Shown one piece after another: positions 9,230-18,678 of a stretch of 64,000 nucleotides of DNA. The position numbers and the translations under genes are program-made. Numbering within the stretch: the stretch's first letter is position 1; each line of letters begins with the position of its first letter. Source of the DNA: Winogradskyella sp. (lineage in GTDB: Bacteria; Bacteroidota; Bacteroidia; Flavobacteriales; Flavobacteriaceae); assembly GCF_028282165.1 (NCBI RefSeq), contig NZ_JANQIM010000004.1:53791-117790 (forward strand), written 5' to 3'. The notes under the pieces were generated by a model. It saw only the letters and a list, made by a program, of their open reading frames with translations, was not told the origin of the DNA and made no database searches.

Positions 9230-11860
9230 ATGAAACAGCTTTTACTACTAACGGCAATGGTATTCTGTATTACCATATCGGTTAACGCACAATTCTTTGA
9301 AAGTTTTAATGCCGGCATTCCTAATAATTGGACGGTTATCGATAATGACGGCGGTGACCAATGGCAATCTACGCAACAAGGATGGGGCGGAGGAAACGGC
9401 CTTGTTATTTTTACAGATAATAATTCTAACGAAGATTATTTAATAACACCTCAATTTTTGGTTACTAGCGGTATTTCAGAACGGATTTCGTTTCACGTAT
9501 TAAGTAATAATGCGTTCCAAAATTTTGAAGTCAGACTTTCAACAACAGGAAATGCCATAAACGATTTTTCAGAACTTATAGCTAGTGAAACCGATCCAGA
9601 AGCCGAGTTCAGTAACTATACACAATATGAATATAATCTATCGACCTATAATGGACAAAATGTATATGTGGCCATTGTATCGACAGGGCCAGAAACAGGA
9701 TTCTTACAGTTAGACGAGTTTTCTAACGATTCCTTTAATTGCCCAAGTCCTTATGCACTAAGTGGTTCGCCAACAGCACTGACAGAAAGTACCTTTAGCT
9801 GGAGAAATGTGGCTGGACAGTCCGATTGGACTGTAGAATACGGTGAAACTGGATTTGTACTAGGTAACGGTACACAAATAATCGAAAATAGTACTACAGG
9901 AGTTGGTTTTGTAGAAGTTAATGGGCTTACTTCAGGACAGGCTTATGATTATTATGTACAATCCAATTGTGGAATTAATGATAGTCAATGGGTCGGACCT
10001 TTTACCATAACACAACCATTGCAAGGTGAATCTGTGGCTTTTCCTATACCTTTAGATATTTTTTCAGGTGATTGTAATACCTCGCCAAGCTTAGATTTTG
10101 ATTACAATAATGGCTTTCCTTTTTTTGCCTTTGCAGGTAATACCCAAGCATATTTAAGTTTTGGTTGTGATGCTCTCGCTACAACAGAAAAAGTAGGAAT
10201 CTGGACCCGTTTTACTAGCCCTTCAAACGGTGCTGTTAGAATTACAACCACAGATACTAACGATAACTTTGTCATTCACTCATTAAATTGTAATAGTCAA
10301 GGAATTTGTTTTAGGAATGAGGAAGTGTTTTGTTATAGAAACCCAACTAACAACGACACACAATCTGTAATCAGTTTACAACCAAACACAGAGTATAGTC
10401 TAGCGATATGGCGCTCTGGCATTCAGATAGATCCGCAAATATCCCAAATATGTGTAGAGCCCATAGATTGTGTGTTTCCAGTGGATTTGAATATTAATAT
10501 TGTCTCTGCTACTGATGCAGAATTGTCATGGACTGCCTATGATGGTAGCCAAACCACTTGGGAATATGTGGTACAAGAAGTAGGTATGGGAATCCCAACA
10601 GGGTCGGGGACTTCTACAACAAATACTTCGACTATAGTAACTGGGGCGGAGAACACGAGCTATGAGTTTTATGTACGCACCGATTGTGGTGGTGGATTGT
10701 TTAGTGATTGGGCCGGTCCTGTAGAATGGTTGCAGTCTACCATTCCGCAAAACAATACTTGTGAAAGTGCTGAAGTTTTAACGGAAAGCTCATCTGGGAA
10801 CTGTACATTTTTTGCTTCAGGTAATACGCTTGGAGCATCCTATGCTCCCAGTAATTTTGAGGATTGCAGTTTTCATGATGAAGATGTTTGGTACACATTT
10901 ATAGCCACATCGACATACTACGAATTTGAAATCATTCCAACCAATGCAGACTTTAATGATTCTGATTATAACGCCGTATTGTACAATAATATAAACGATT
11001 GCTCTACCGGAGGCGATGTGGATAATATTTATTGTGCGTTTAACGATATAGACGAAGCCACTGTTTTTTATGGTTTGGAAATTGGCAGCACCTATTATTT
11101 AAGAATCACCATGAATAGGTCTTCTTTTGAGGATGGGCTGGACGCTTCTTTTGATTTATGTATCAGTATTCCACCACCACCACCTACCAACAACAATTGC
11201 ATGGATGCAATTCCCATAGAAACAGGTATGACCTATACTGGTGACACAACTTGGGCTACCAATTTTGATGACATTCCTATATGTGGTATATCAACAAACG
11301 ATGATGACAATGTGGTTTGGTATTCCTACACAGGGTCTGGTTCAGAAGAAGAAATCAGACTGTTGTTTTGCGATCGACCTTTTCAAGAACGTGTTGGGGT
11401 ATTTACTGGAGATTGTACCAATTTGACCTGTCTGTTCAGTTTTGGACAAGTTAGTTTTGAAGCGCAGTCAGGTTGCACGGCAGGTTTTAATGCCGTGAGG
11501 TCATTTATATCTGATGGTGTTTCTACCTACTACATTGCCATAAGAGGTGATGACGACCAGGATTTTGGAGCATACAGTATGCACGTAGAAACTACCTTAT
11601 CTACCGAATCTAGGAGTTTAAGTAAAGATATACAAATAATGCCTAACCCTGCTAGTACTGAATTGAGAGTGGAATATAAAGCCTTAGGAAATGATGACTT
11701 GGATTATGAGCTTTATAATCAAATGGGTCAAATAATTAAAAGAGGAAAGCTTGGAGATAGTTGGAATACCATAGATATAAGCACCTTAGAGGAAGGCTTA
11801 TACTTTATTCAGTTCAGTAATAACAGAGGACAGATCACTGAAAAATTGATCATCAATTAG
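9230..11860 (+). CDS. Large secreted adhesin-like protein with T9SS sorting domain
   Basis: 876 residues. Signal peptide 1-20 (ends SVNAQ). Residues about 20-165 resemble the cleaved-adhesin/MAM-like domain of Bacteroidetes exoproteins (FFESFNAGIPNNWTVIDNDG). Two fibronectin type III-like domains follow (about 167-255 and 412-500), each with the WTVEYG or YEFYVRTDCG signature, then two beta-sandwich modules separated by a proline run. The C-terminus (about 800-876) is a type A T9SS sorting domain (IQIMPNPASTEL, ending TEKLIIN). No catalytic motif is visible, so adhesion or carbohydrate binding is likely. Followed by a terminator. Confidence 0.85.
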   Translation: MKQLLLLTAMVFCITISVNAQFFESFNAGIPNNWTVIDNDGGDQWQSTQQGWGGGNGLVIFTDNNSNEDYLITPQFLVTSGISERISFHVLSNNAFQNFEVRLSTTGNAINDFSELIASETDPEAEFSNYTQYEYNLSTYNGQNVYVAIVSTGPETGFLQLDEFSNDSFNCPSPYALSGSPTALTESTFSWRNVAGQSDWTVEYGETGFVLGNGTQIIENSTTGVGFVEVNGLTSGQAYDYYVQSNCGINDSQWVGPFTITQPLQGESVAFPIPLDIFSGDCNTSPSLDFDYNNGFPFFAFAGNTQAYLSFGCDALATTEKVGIWTRFTSPSNGAVRITTTDTNDNFVIHSLNCNSQGICFRNEEVFCYRNPTNNDTQSVISLQPNTEYSLAIWRSGIQIDPQISQICVEPIDCVFPVDLNINIVSATDAELSWTAYDGSQTTWEYVVQEVGMGIPTGSGTSTTNTSTIVTGAENTSYEFYVRTDCGGGLFSDWAGPVEWLQSTIPQNNTCESAEVLTESSSGNCTFFASGNTLGASYAPSNFEDCSFHDEDVWYTFIATSTYYEFEIIPTNADFNDSDYNAVLYNNINDCSTGGDVDNIYCAFNDIDEATVFYGLEIGSTYYLRITMNRSSFEDGLDASFDLCISIPPPPPTNNNCMDAIPIETGMTYTGDTTWATNFDDIPICGISTNDDDNVVWYSYTGSGSEEEIRLLFCDRPFQERVGVFTGDCTNLTCLFSFGQVSFEAQSGCTAGFNAVRSFISDGVSTYYIAIRGDDDQDFGAYSMHVETTLSTESRSLSKDIQIMPNPASTELRVEYKALGNDDLDYELYNQMGQIIKRGKLGDSWNTIDISTLEEGLYFIQFSNNRGQITEKLIIN

Positions 11861-11899
11861 TCTTTCGTATTAGTCTTAATAAATACACTTTGAATATAT

Positions 11900-11931
11900 A
11901 AAACCGTCCTGTTTTAGTAATGGGCGGTTTT
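11900..11931 (+). terminator. Intrinsic terminator after the adhesin gene
   Basis: Stem AAAACCGTCC (11900-11909) pairs with GGGCGGTTTT (11922-11931) with one G-T wobble. The remaining 12,000-12,317 sequence upstream of the BNR gene is AT-rich and shows no clear element. Confidence 0.7.
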
Positions 11932-12317
11932 AAGGCTATATGGTATTATCTTTTTTTAGCCTTTTCTGTACAAAATATGTATGTATCGTTCACAGTCAAA
12001 GGCAATCAATTCTATAGTTTTACAAATGTACAAGCGCATGGTAAATCTTCAAATTAAGCATGTAGGTGCTTCAAAATGACAAGGTAAAGTCAAATACTTT
12101 CGTTTTGGACTTTATTGAATGTCACAAAACAAAAAACATATTATTTCATTTTTTATAATTCTCTTAATAATTATATGTCTTAAAAAGGACTATATTTAAA
12201 AGCTCCCAATGCTTCAGTATATGCTTAACCCTCTAATAATCATATTATTGGTAGTTTTATAGTAGTGGTATTAACTAATTAAAATAAATACGATAAACCA
12301 ACCGTTAGATTTCACTT

Positions 12318-15300
12318 ATGAAAAACTTTTCATTAGTCGTTCTGAGTCTGATGCTCAGTTTCGGCACAGCATGTATTGCCCAAAAAAAATCTAAAAAAGA
12401 AAACGAAGACAAAACACCATTAGAAACGCTAAGTATTTCTGGACTTAAATGGCGAAATGTCGGTCCTGCACTAACGTCAGGGCGGATATCCGATTTTGCT
12501 TTTAATCCCAACAATCCCTTCGAGTATTATGTGGCTACTTCATCTGGAGGTGTGTGGAAAACGGTAAACTCTGGAGTAACTTATGAGCCAATTTTCGATT
12601 CGCAAGGGTCTTATTCTATTGGTTGTGTCACTATGGATCCCAATAATCAGAACGTGATTTGGGTAGGTACAGGAGAGAATAACAATCAACGCTCGGTGGC
12701 CTACGGTGATGGTATTTATAAGTCGCTAGATGGCGGAAAGTCATGGAAACATATGGGACTCAAAAATTCTGAACATATTGGTAAAATTATAGTACATCCA
12801 GATAACTCTGATGTGGTTTATGTAGCTGCCATAGGTCCTTTATGGAGTAAAGGTGGTGATAGAGGACTTTACAAAACAGTGGATGGTGGAAAAACCTGGA
12901 ACTCAATTATAGAAGTCGATGAACATACAGGAGTTAATGATGTCGTAATGGATCCCAGAAATTCTGATGTACTCTATGCATCAACGTTACAGCGTAGACG
13001 CCATGTGTATACCTATGTTGGTGGTGGTCCAGGATCGGCCATGCACAAAAGTGTAGATGGCGGTAAGACCTGGACAAAAATTAATAAAGGTTTACCAAGT
13101 GAAGAGTTAGGGCGAATAGGTTTAGCCATTTCACCTGCCAATCCAGAGATTATATATGCTATTGTAGAAGCAGCAAATGATGAAGGCGGCTTTTTCGCTT
13201 CAACCAATAGAGGTATGAGTTGGGAGAAGCGAAGCTCACATGTAACAAGTGGAAATTATTATCAAGAAATAATTGCAGACCCCATTGACGAACACACTGT
13301 ATATTCTATGGATACATGGATGTCGGTGACACACGATGGAGGAAAAACATTTAAGAAAGTGGGTGAAGATACCAAGCACGTGGATAATCACTGTATGTGG
13401 ATCAATCCTTATAATAACAAGCATTGGGTAGTAGGTTGTGATGGCGGTATTTATGAAACCTTCGATGCTGCAAAAACATGGGATTTTAAAAAGAATTTAC
13501 CAGTAACCCAATTTTATAAGGTCGCTGTCGATAATGACTATCCGTTCTATAACATATATGGCGGTACACAGGATAACTTTAGCATGGGTGGCCCTTCACG
13601 AGTTTTAACGAATCATGGCATTCGTAACTCAGAATGGTTTATTACCAATGGAGGTGATGGCTTTGAATCGCAAATCGATCCCAATAATCCAAATATAGTC
13701 TATGCACAATCCCAATATGGCGGGTTGGTAAGGTTTGACAAAAAGAGTGGTGAAACCGTTGGGATAAAACCAAAGGCAAGGAAAGGAGAAAACGCTTATC
13801 GCTTCAATTGGGATGCACCTTTGGTTGTAAGTCGTCACGTTCCAGGGCGTTTGTATTTCTGTGCCGAAAAAGTGTTTCGATCCAATGATTATGGTAATAG
13901 TTGGGATGTGATTAGTGAGGATCTTTCCCAACAAATAGACAGGAATAGTCTAAAAGTATATGATCGGGTTGTAAGTATAGATGCGGTAATGAAAAATGGG
14001 TCGACCTCACTTTATGGAAGTATCGTAGCATTTTCAGAATCACCATTAAATAAAAATCTATTAGCAGTAGGCACTGATGATGGTCTTATTCATATTTCAG
14101 AGGATGGTGGACAAAACTGGAAGAAAATTTCAAGTATAGATGGAGCACCAAATCAATCTTATGTGAATAGTATTTACCTCTCTAAACATGATGAAGATGT
14201 TGTTTATGTAGCCTTTAATCATCATAAATATGGTGATTTTAAACCTTATATTTTTAAATCTGCTAATAAAGGTTCAAGTTGGACTGCCATACAATCAAAT
14301 CTCCCAGAGCGTGGTAGTGTCTATGCCATAGAGGAAGATCATATAGATAGCAATTTACTTTTTGTAGGTACTGAGTTCGGAGCTTTCTTTTCACCAGATC
14401 AAGGAAAGAATTGGAAACAACTAAAAAATGGATTACCAACCATTGCCGTTAGGGACATCGCTATTCAAGAGCGTGAAAGTGATTTAGTCCTTGGTACTTT
14501 TGGACGTGGGTTTTATGTTATGGACGATTATTCAGCTTTAAGAACTGTTGAAAATTCTGAATCAAAGGATGAAGCCAAAATTTATCCCATTAGAGCTGCC
14601 TTAATGTGGGAGCAGAGTAGTCCTCTAGGATTACCAGGCAAATCATTTCAAGGCGATAATTTTTATACAGCTAAAAATTTAGGTCCAGAAGCAGTAATCA
14701 CCTATTATTATAATTCTGATTATAAGTCACTGGAAGATCAGCGCCAAAAAGATGAAAAGGAATTAATTAAATCCAATAAGGATACACCATACCCAAGTTA
14801 TGAAGCTTTAAAAGCAGAGACTGAAGAGAGTAAACCAGAACTTGTATTTACCATTAAAGATGCCAATGGTAAGGTGGTAAAGAAGGAATTTAAACCAGCC
14901 AAAAAAGGAGTTCAGCGTTTCCATTGGAATTTGAGATACACTCTTCAAAACCCCATAAATTTGAATAAACCAAAATTTTACAATCCTTTTAGTGGTACTG
15001 ATGAAGGTACTTTGGTAGCACCGGGGAACTACACCGTTGAGATGGGATTATTAAAAGAGGGTGATTTAATAGCACTAACTGGTCCGGTAAGATTCGAAGT
15101 AAAAGCTTTGGATAATGTGGAATTGCCAGCTGAAAACCGTGCTGAAAAAGTGGCTTTTCAAAAGGCAGTATCCAAATTGCAAGCAGATTTTGGTATCGCT
15201 CAAAAGCTAATGTCTGAATCGAGAAATAAGCTGAAGTATATCAAAGCTGCCATTAAACGTGCAGAGCAGCCACTAAGCAATTTGTCAGTCAGTGTCAAGG

Positions 15301-15608
15301 CCATTGAAGATCAATTAGATGAAATGCAATTAGCCATGTATGGCGATCCTGTGAAACGTCGATTAGATATAGGTCAACCACCATCGCCAGCTAGTCGTTT
15401 AGGATCAATTGGTTGGGAACAGAAATATTCTACAGCAACACCAACACAAACGCATCGCGATAGTTATGCTATTGCCAAGGACGAGATTAAGGCAATTAAG
15501 TCTAAAATGGAACGCATATTTAACCAAGATATCAAGACCTTAGAACAAAAATTGATAGATGCTGGTGCGCCATATACTCCTGGACGCGGTTATGAAAACA
15601 AAAACTAA
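12318..15608 (+). CDS. Secreted BNR/sortilin (VPS10)-like propeller protein, copy 1
   Basis: 1096 residues with signal peptide (hydrophobic 4-18, cut near IAQKK). It contains many BNR/Asp-box-like repeats such as YKSLDGGKSWKHM, YKTVDGGKTWNSI and KSVDGGKTWTKI, which fold as large beta-propellers as in sortilin and xyloglucanase-type glycoside hydrolases. A 200-residue C-terminal helical extension with a conserved PASRLGSIGW-like segment follows. Often annotated as glycosyl hydrolase, but no catalytic residue can be assigned here. No T9SS tail, so probably periplasmic or surface lipid-independent. A close paralogue of similar length lies at 20640. It overlaps no gene if the S9 peptidase starts at 15622. 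Confidence 0.85.
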   Translation: MKNFSLVVLSLMLSFGTACIAQKKSKKENEDKTPLETLSISGLKWRNVGPALTSGRISDFAFNPNNPFEYYVATSSGGVWKTVNSGVTYEPIFDSQGSYSIGCVTMDPNNQNVIWVGTGENNNQRSVAYGDGIYKSLDGGKSWKHMGLKNSEHIGKIIVHPDNSDVVYVAAIGPLWSKGGDRGLYKTVDGGKTWNSIIEVDEHTGVNDVVMDPRNSDVLYASTLQRRRHVYTYVGGGPGSAMHKSVDGGKTWTKINKGLPSEELGRIGLAISPANPEIIYAIVEAANDEGGFFASTNRGMSWEKRSSHVTSGNYYQEIIADPIDEHTVYSMDTWMSVTHDGGKTFKKVGEDTKHVDNHCMWINPYNNKHWVVGCDGGIYETFDAAKTWDFKKNLPVTQFYKVAVDNDYPFYNIYGGTQDNFSMGGPSRVLTNHGIRNSEWFITNGGDGFESQIDPNNPNIVYAQSQYGGLVRFDKKSGETVGIKPKARKGENAYRFNWDAPLVVSRHVPGRLYFCAEKVFRSNDYGNSWDVISEDLSQQIDRNSLKVYDRVVSIDAVMKNGSTSLYGSIVAFSESPLNKNLLAVGTDDGLIHISEDGGQNWKKISSIDGAPNQSYVNSIYLSKHDEDVVYVAFNHHKYGDFKPYIFKSANKGSSWTAIQSNLPERGSVYAIEEDHIDSNLLFVGTEFGAFFSPDQGKNWKQLKNGLPTIAVRDIAIQERESDLVLGTFGRGFYVMDDYSALRTVENSESKDEAKIYPIRAALMWEQSSPLGLPGKSFQGDNFYTAKNLGPEAVITYYYNSDYKSLEDQRQKDEKELIKSNKDTPYPSYEALKAETEESKPELVFTIKDANGKVVKKEFKPAKKGVQRFHWNLRYTLQNPINLNKPKFYNPFSGTDEGTLVAPGNYTVEMGLLKEGDLIALTGPVRFEVKALDNVELPAENRAEKVAFQKAVSKLQADFGIAQKLMSESRNKLKYIKAAIKRAEQPLSNLSVSVKAIEDQLDEMQLAMYGDPVKRRLDIGQPPSPASRLGSIGWEQKYSTATPTQTHRDSYAIAKDEIKAIKSKMERIFNQDIKTLEQKLIDAGAPYTPGRGYENKN

Positions 15609-15621
15609 TATCACAGATTAT

Positions 15622-18435
15622 ATGAGAATCTTAATACTTCTATTTTTCTTGTCAACGATAGCAACTGGCTTTGCCCAAAAGAAAGTGATGCAGAATGAAG
15701 ATAAGGCTTTATGGAATCGTATCAGAAATGTCAATATTTCTAATTCAGGAGACTATATGCTCTATGCCTTAGAAAAAGGCGAGAAAGATCAAAGTTTACA
15801 ACTTTTAGACATCAAAGGTGATAAAATAATGTCTTATCAACGAAGTAAACGCGGACAATTTTCTTACGATTCTAACTATGCAGTATTTGCCGTTAATGCC
15901 TGGAAAGACAGTATCAGGGAAATGAAAAGACGAAAGGTAAAGAAGAAGAATTTGTCAAAGGATACTTTGATAATCTATGACATAGAACAGAAGTCGCTTC
16001 AAAAAATTCCCAATGTAAAATCCTATAGCCTACCAGAAAAATGGTCTGGAATAGTAGTCTATATGCTTGAAGCGCCAAAATCGGCAAAAAAAGATTCGGC
16101 CAAAACCAAAGTAAAGGACACTTCAAAAGTAAAAAAGAAGAAACCAAAAAAAGTATCTAAAGATAATGGCTTTCATTTGGTAATTAGACAGTTGTCAAGC
16201 GGCATTGAGGACACTTTAAAATTTGTTCATTCGTATAAATTAGCTAAAGAAGGACGCCATCTCGTTTATGCAACTTCGGGGATAGTAGACAGTCTTGGTG
16301 GCGGCGTATACCACTATGATATAGATAAGTCATTAAGTACTCTATTACTAACGAGTCACCATAAAACCAAATATCCACAATTGGGCATTTCAGAATCTGG
16401 CAAAAGAATAGGATTTGTTGTTGATGCCGATTCCACAAAAAGCCAAATAAAAAAGCCTAAACTTTATGCTTGGAACCAAGGTGAATCAAAAGCTAAACTG
16501 ATTGTTGACTCTAAAGACAATACTTCAAATCTATTAATCTCTGGTGATGAAACTTTGCACTTTTCAAAAAATGAAGCACGTTTATTCTTTGGTTTAAGGA
16601 CAACGCCAATTGTACAAGATACCACCTTGCTCGATGAGGAAATCGTTAATGTTGAAGTTTGGACCTATGATGAGCCTAGATTGTATACCGTTCAAGAATT
16701 AGACGTAAAGAAAGATAAGAAAAAAGCCTATTTGTCCTTGTACGATTTCGATAAGAATAAGATGATCCAAATTGCAGATACAGATTATGACAGGACACAA
16801 TATGGGGATGAAGGTAATGGAGACTATGCCGTTATCGGTAATGCAACACCATATCAACTTCAAAGACAATGGACGGCGCAATTGCCGAGAGACCTACAGC
16901 GTGTAGATTTAAGAACTGGCGAACGTGTCAACTTAGGAACTAAAGTCTATGGTGGTTCATCCATAAGTCCAAAAGGAAAATACCTGTATGGTTACAGTCG
17001 CAAAGATAGTACATGGTTTACCTATAATCTTCAAACCCTTAAGTATAAAGCATTAACCAAAGGGCGACAATTTTATAATGAATTACACGATTATCCAGAT
17101 GATCCCTATAGTTACGGTTCTGCTGGTTGGACAGAAGACGACTCTAAACTCTTGATTTATGATCGTTTCGACATATGGGCCTTTGATCCTGATACTGGCA
17201 ATTCTAAAAATCTCACCAATGGTCGAGCGTCTCAAATACGTTATCGTTATTTAAGGTTGAATACAGAAGAGCGATCAATTTCAAACGCAGAAAATTGGTT
17301 GTTAAGCACATTTAATGAAGCTAACAAATACGGTGGCTTTGCAAGCTACAATCCAAAAAATGAGAGACTAAAAAATCTTGTTGAAGTAGGACCTTATTCT
17401 TATGAGCGTCCATGGTTAGCTCAAAAAGATAAAAAGAAGCGTTTGTTGTTTACAAGACAATCTTTTACTGAATTTCCAAATTTATGGTCTTCGGATATTT
17501 CATTTAAATCGCTCAAGCAAATCACAGATGCCAATCCTCAACAAAATGATTATAATTGGGGAACTGCCGAAATGATAGAGTGGGTATCACTAGATGGAAA
17601 ACCATTGAAAGGCATACTGATTAAACCTGAAAATTTCGATCCCTCCAAAAAATATCCTATGATAGTCAATTTCTATGAAAAGAGCTCTAATGGATTGTAC
17701 CAGCATCGAGCACCTTCATATGGTAGAAGTACTATTAACTATCCGTTTTATGCGAGTCGAGGGTATATTATTTTTAATCCAGATGTACATTATCGTGATG
17801 GGTATCCTGGCGAAAGCGCCTTTAATTGTGTAATTCCAGGTGTAACGGCTTTAATTGACAAAGGTTTTATAGATAAAGAAAATATTGGCGTACAGGGTCA
17901 TAGTTGGGGCGGCTATCAAATTGCCTATCTCGTTACGAAGACCGATATTTTTAAGGCTGCAGAATCTGGTGCTCCTGTGCCGAATATGATAAGTGCTTAT
18001 GGTGGAATCCGTTGGTGGACAGGATTGAGCCGACAGTTTCAATACGAACATACACAAAGTCGTATAGGTGGAACGCCATGGGAATATCCACAACGCTATA
18101 TAGAAAACTCACCCATTTTTAATATTGATAAAATCAATACGCCACTATTAATCATGCACAATGATGCTGATGGTCATGTGCCTTGGTATCAAGGTATTGA
18201 ATTCTTCGTGAGCTTAAGGCGTTTGGGAAAACCCTCATGGTTTTTAAATTACAACGATGAACCACATTGGCCATTGAAGTGGCAAAATCGAATCGATTTC
18301 AATATTAGAATGTCACAGTTTTTTGATTATTATTTAAAAGGTGCCCCTAAACCTATTTGGATGGAGCGTGGTGTACCAGCATTAGAAAAAGGTATCAACC
18401 AAGGTTATGACTATATAGAAAGTGATAAGGAATAA
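15622..18435 (+). CDS. Secreted S9 (prolyl oligopeptidase/DPP-IV family) serine peptidase
   Basis: The frame is open from 15559, but ATG 15622 is the better start: it directly gives a signal peptide (MRILILLFFLSTIATGFAQ) and lies 13 bp after the previous stop. The protein is then 937 residues. The N-terminal half is a propeller-like region with a Lys-rich stretch near 155-180. The C-terminal alpha/beta-hydrolase carries nucleophile Ser761 in GHSWGGYQ, the acid Asp in HNDADGHVP and His in DEPHWP. It should cleave dipeptides or small peptides in the periplasm. With the next gene (gamma-glutamyltransferase) and the flanking BNR proteins it makes a peptide-handling set. Confidence 0.92.
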   Translation: MRILILLFFLSTIATGFAQKKVMQNEDKALWNRIRNVNISNSGDYMLYALEKGEKDQSLQLLDIKGDKIMSYQRSKRGQFSYDSNYAVFAVNAWKDSIREMKRRKVKKKNLSKDTLIIYDIEQKSLQKIPNVKSYSLPEKWSGIVVYMLEAPKSAKKDSAKTKVKDTSKVKKKKPKKVSKDNGFHLVIRQLSSGIEDTLKFVHSYKLAKEGRHLVYATSGIVDSLGGGVYHYDIDKSLSTLLLTSHHKTKYPQLGISESGKRIGFVVDADSTKSQIKKPKLYAWNQGESKAKLIVDSKDNTSNLLISGDETLHFSKNEARLFFGLRTTPIVQDTTLLDEEIVNVEVWTYDEPRLYTVQELDVKKDKKKAYLSLYDFDKNKMIQIADTDYDRTQYGDEGNGDYAVIGNATPYQLQRQWTAQLPRDLQRVDLRTGERVNLGTKVYGGSSISPKGKYLYGYSRKDSTWFTYNLQTLKYKALTKGRQFYNELHDYPDDPYSYGSAGWTEDDSKLLIYDRFDIWAFDPDTGNSKNLTNGRASQIRYRYLRLNTEERSISNAENWLLSTFNEANKYGGFASYNPKNERLKNLVEVGPYSYERPWLAQKDKKKRLLFTRQSFTEFPNLWSSDISFKSLKQITDANPQQNDYNWGTAEMIEWVSLDGKPLKGILIKPENFDPSKKYPMIVNFYEKSSNGLYQHRAPSYGRSTINYPFYASRGYIIFNPDVHYRDGYPGESAFNCVIPGVTALIDKGFIDKENIGVQGHSWGGYQIAYLVTKTDIFKAAESGAPVPNMISAYGGIRWWTGLSRQFQYEHTQSRIGGTPWEYPQRYIENSPIFNIDKINTPLLIMHNDADGHVPWYQGIEFFVSLRRLGKPSWFLNYNDEPHWPLKWQNRIDFNIRMSQFFDYYLKGAPKPIWMERGVPALEKGINQGYDYIESDKE

Positions 18436-18478
18436 TGTTTTATCCCTTGGGCATTTTGATTTATTGTGTCTAAAAACT

Positions 18479-18615
18479 GTCAGTTCGAGTTTTTTCTTCC
18501 CAATAACTACCGGGAAGAAAAAGTATCGAGAACACGGTTTTTTACACATAAAATTCTATTCTCGATACATCCTGATCCCGATAGCTATCGGGACTGTCAG
18601 GACACTCGAACTGAC
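18479..18615. repeat. Pair of palindromic repeat elements in inverted orientation
   Basis: Two related units. The left unit (18479-18532) begins GTCAGTTCGAG, has a hairpin TTTTTCTTCCC/GGGAAGAAAAA and ends GTATCGAGAA. The right unit (18559-18615) is the same type on the other strand: starts TTCTCGATAC, contains the perfect 18-bp palindrome TCCCGATAGCTATCGGGA (18576-18593) and ends CTCGAACTGAC. The outer arms are an 11-bp perfect inverted repeat. Spans most of the 243-bp gap; apparent ORFs across it (18422-18682) are repeat-derived. Resembles REP/MITE-like intergenic elements. Confidence 0.8.
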
Positions 18616-18678
18616 GAATTTTATTCAAAATACACAACGAATTATTTTTTATAATCGAACTTTTAAGAAAAAAATGCT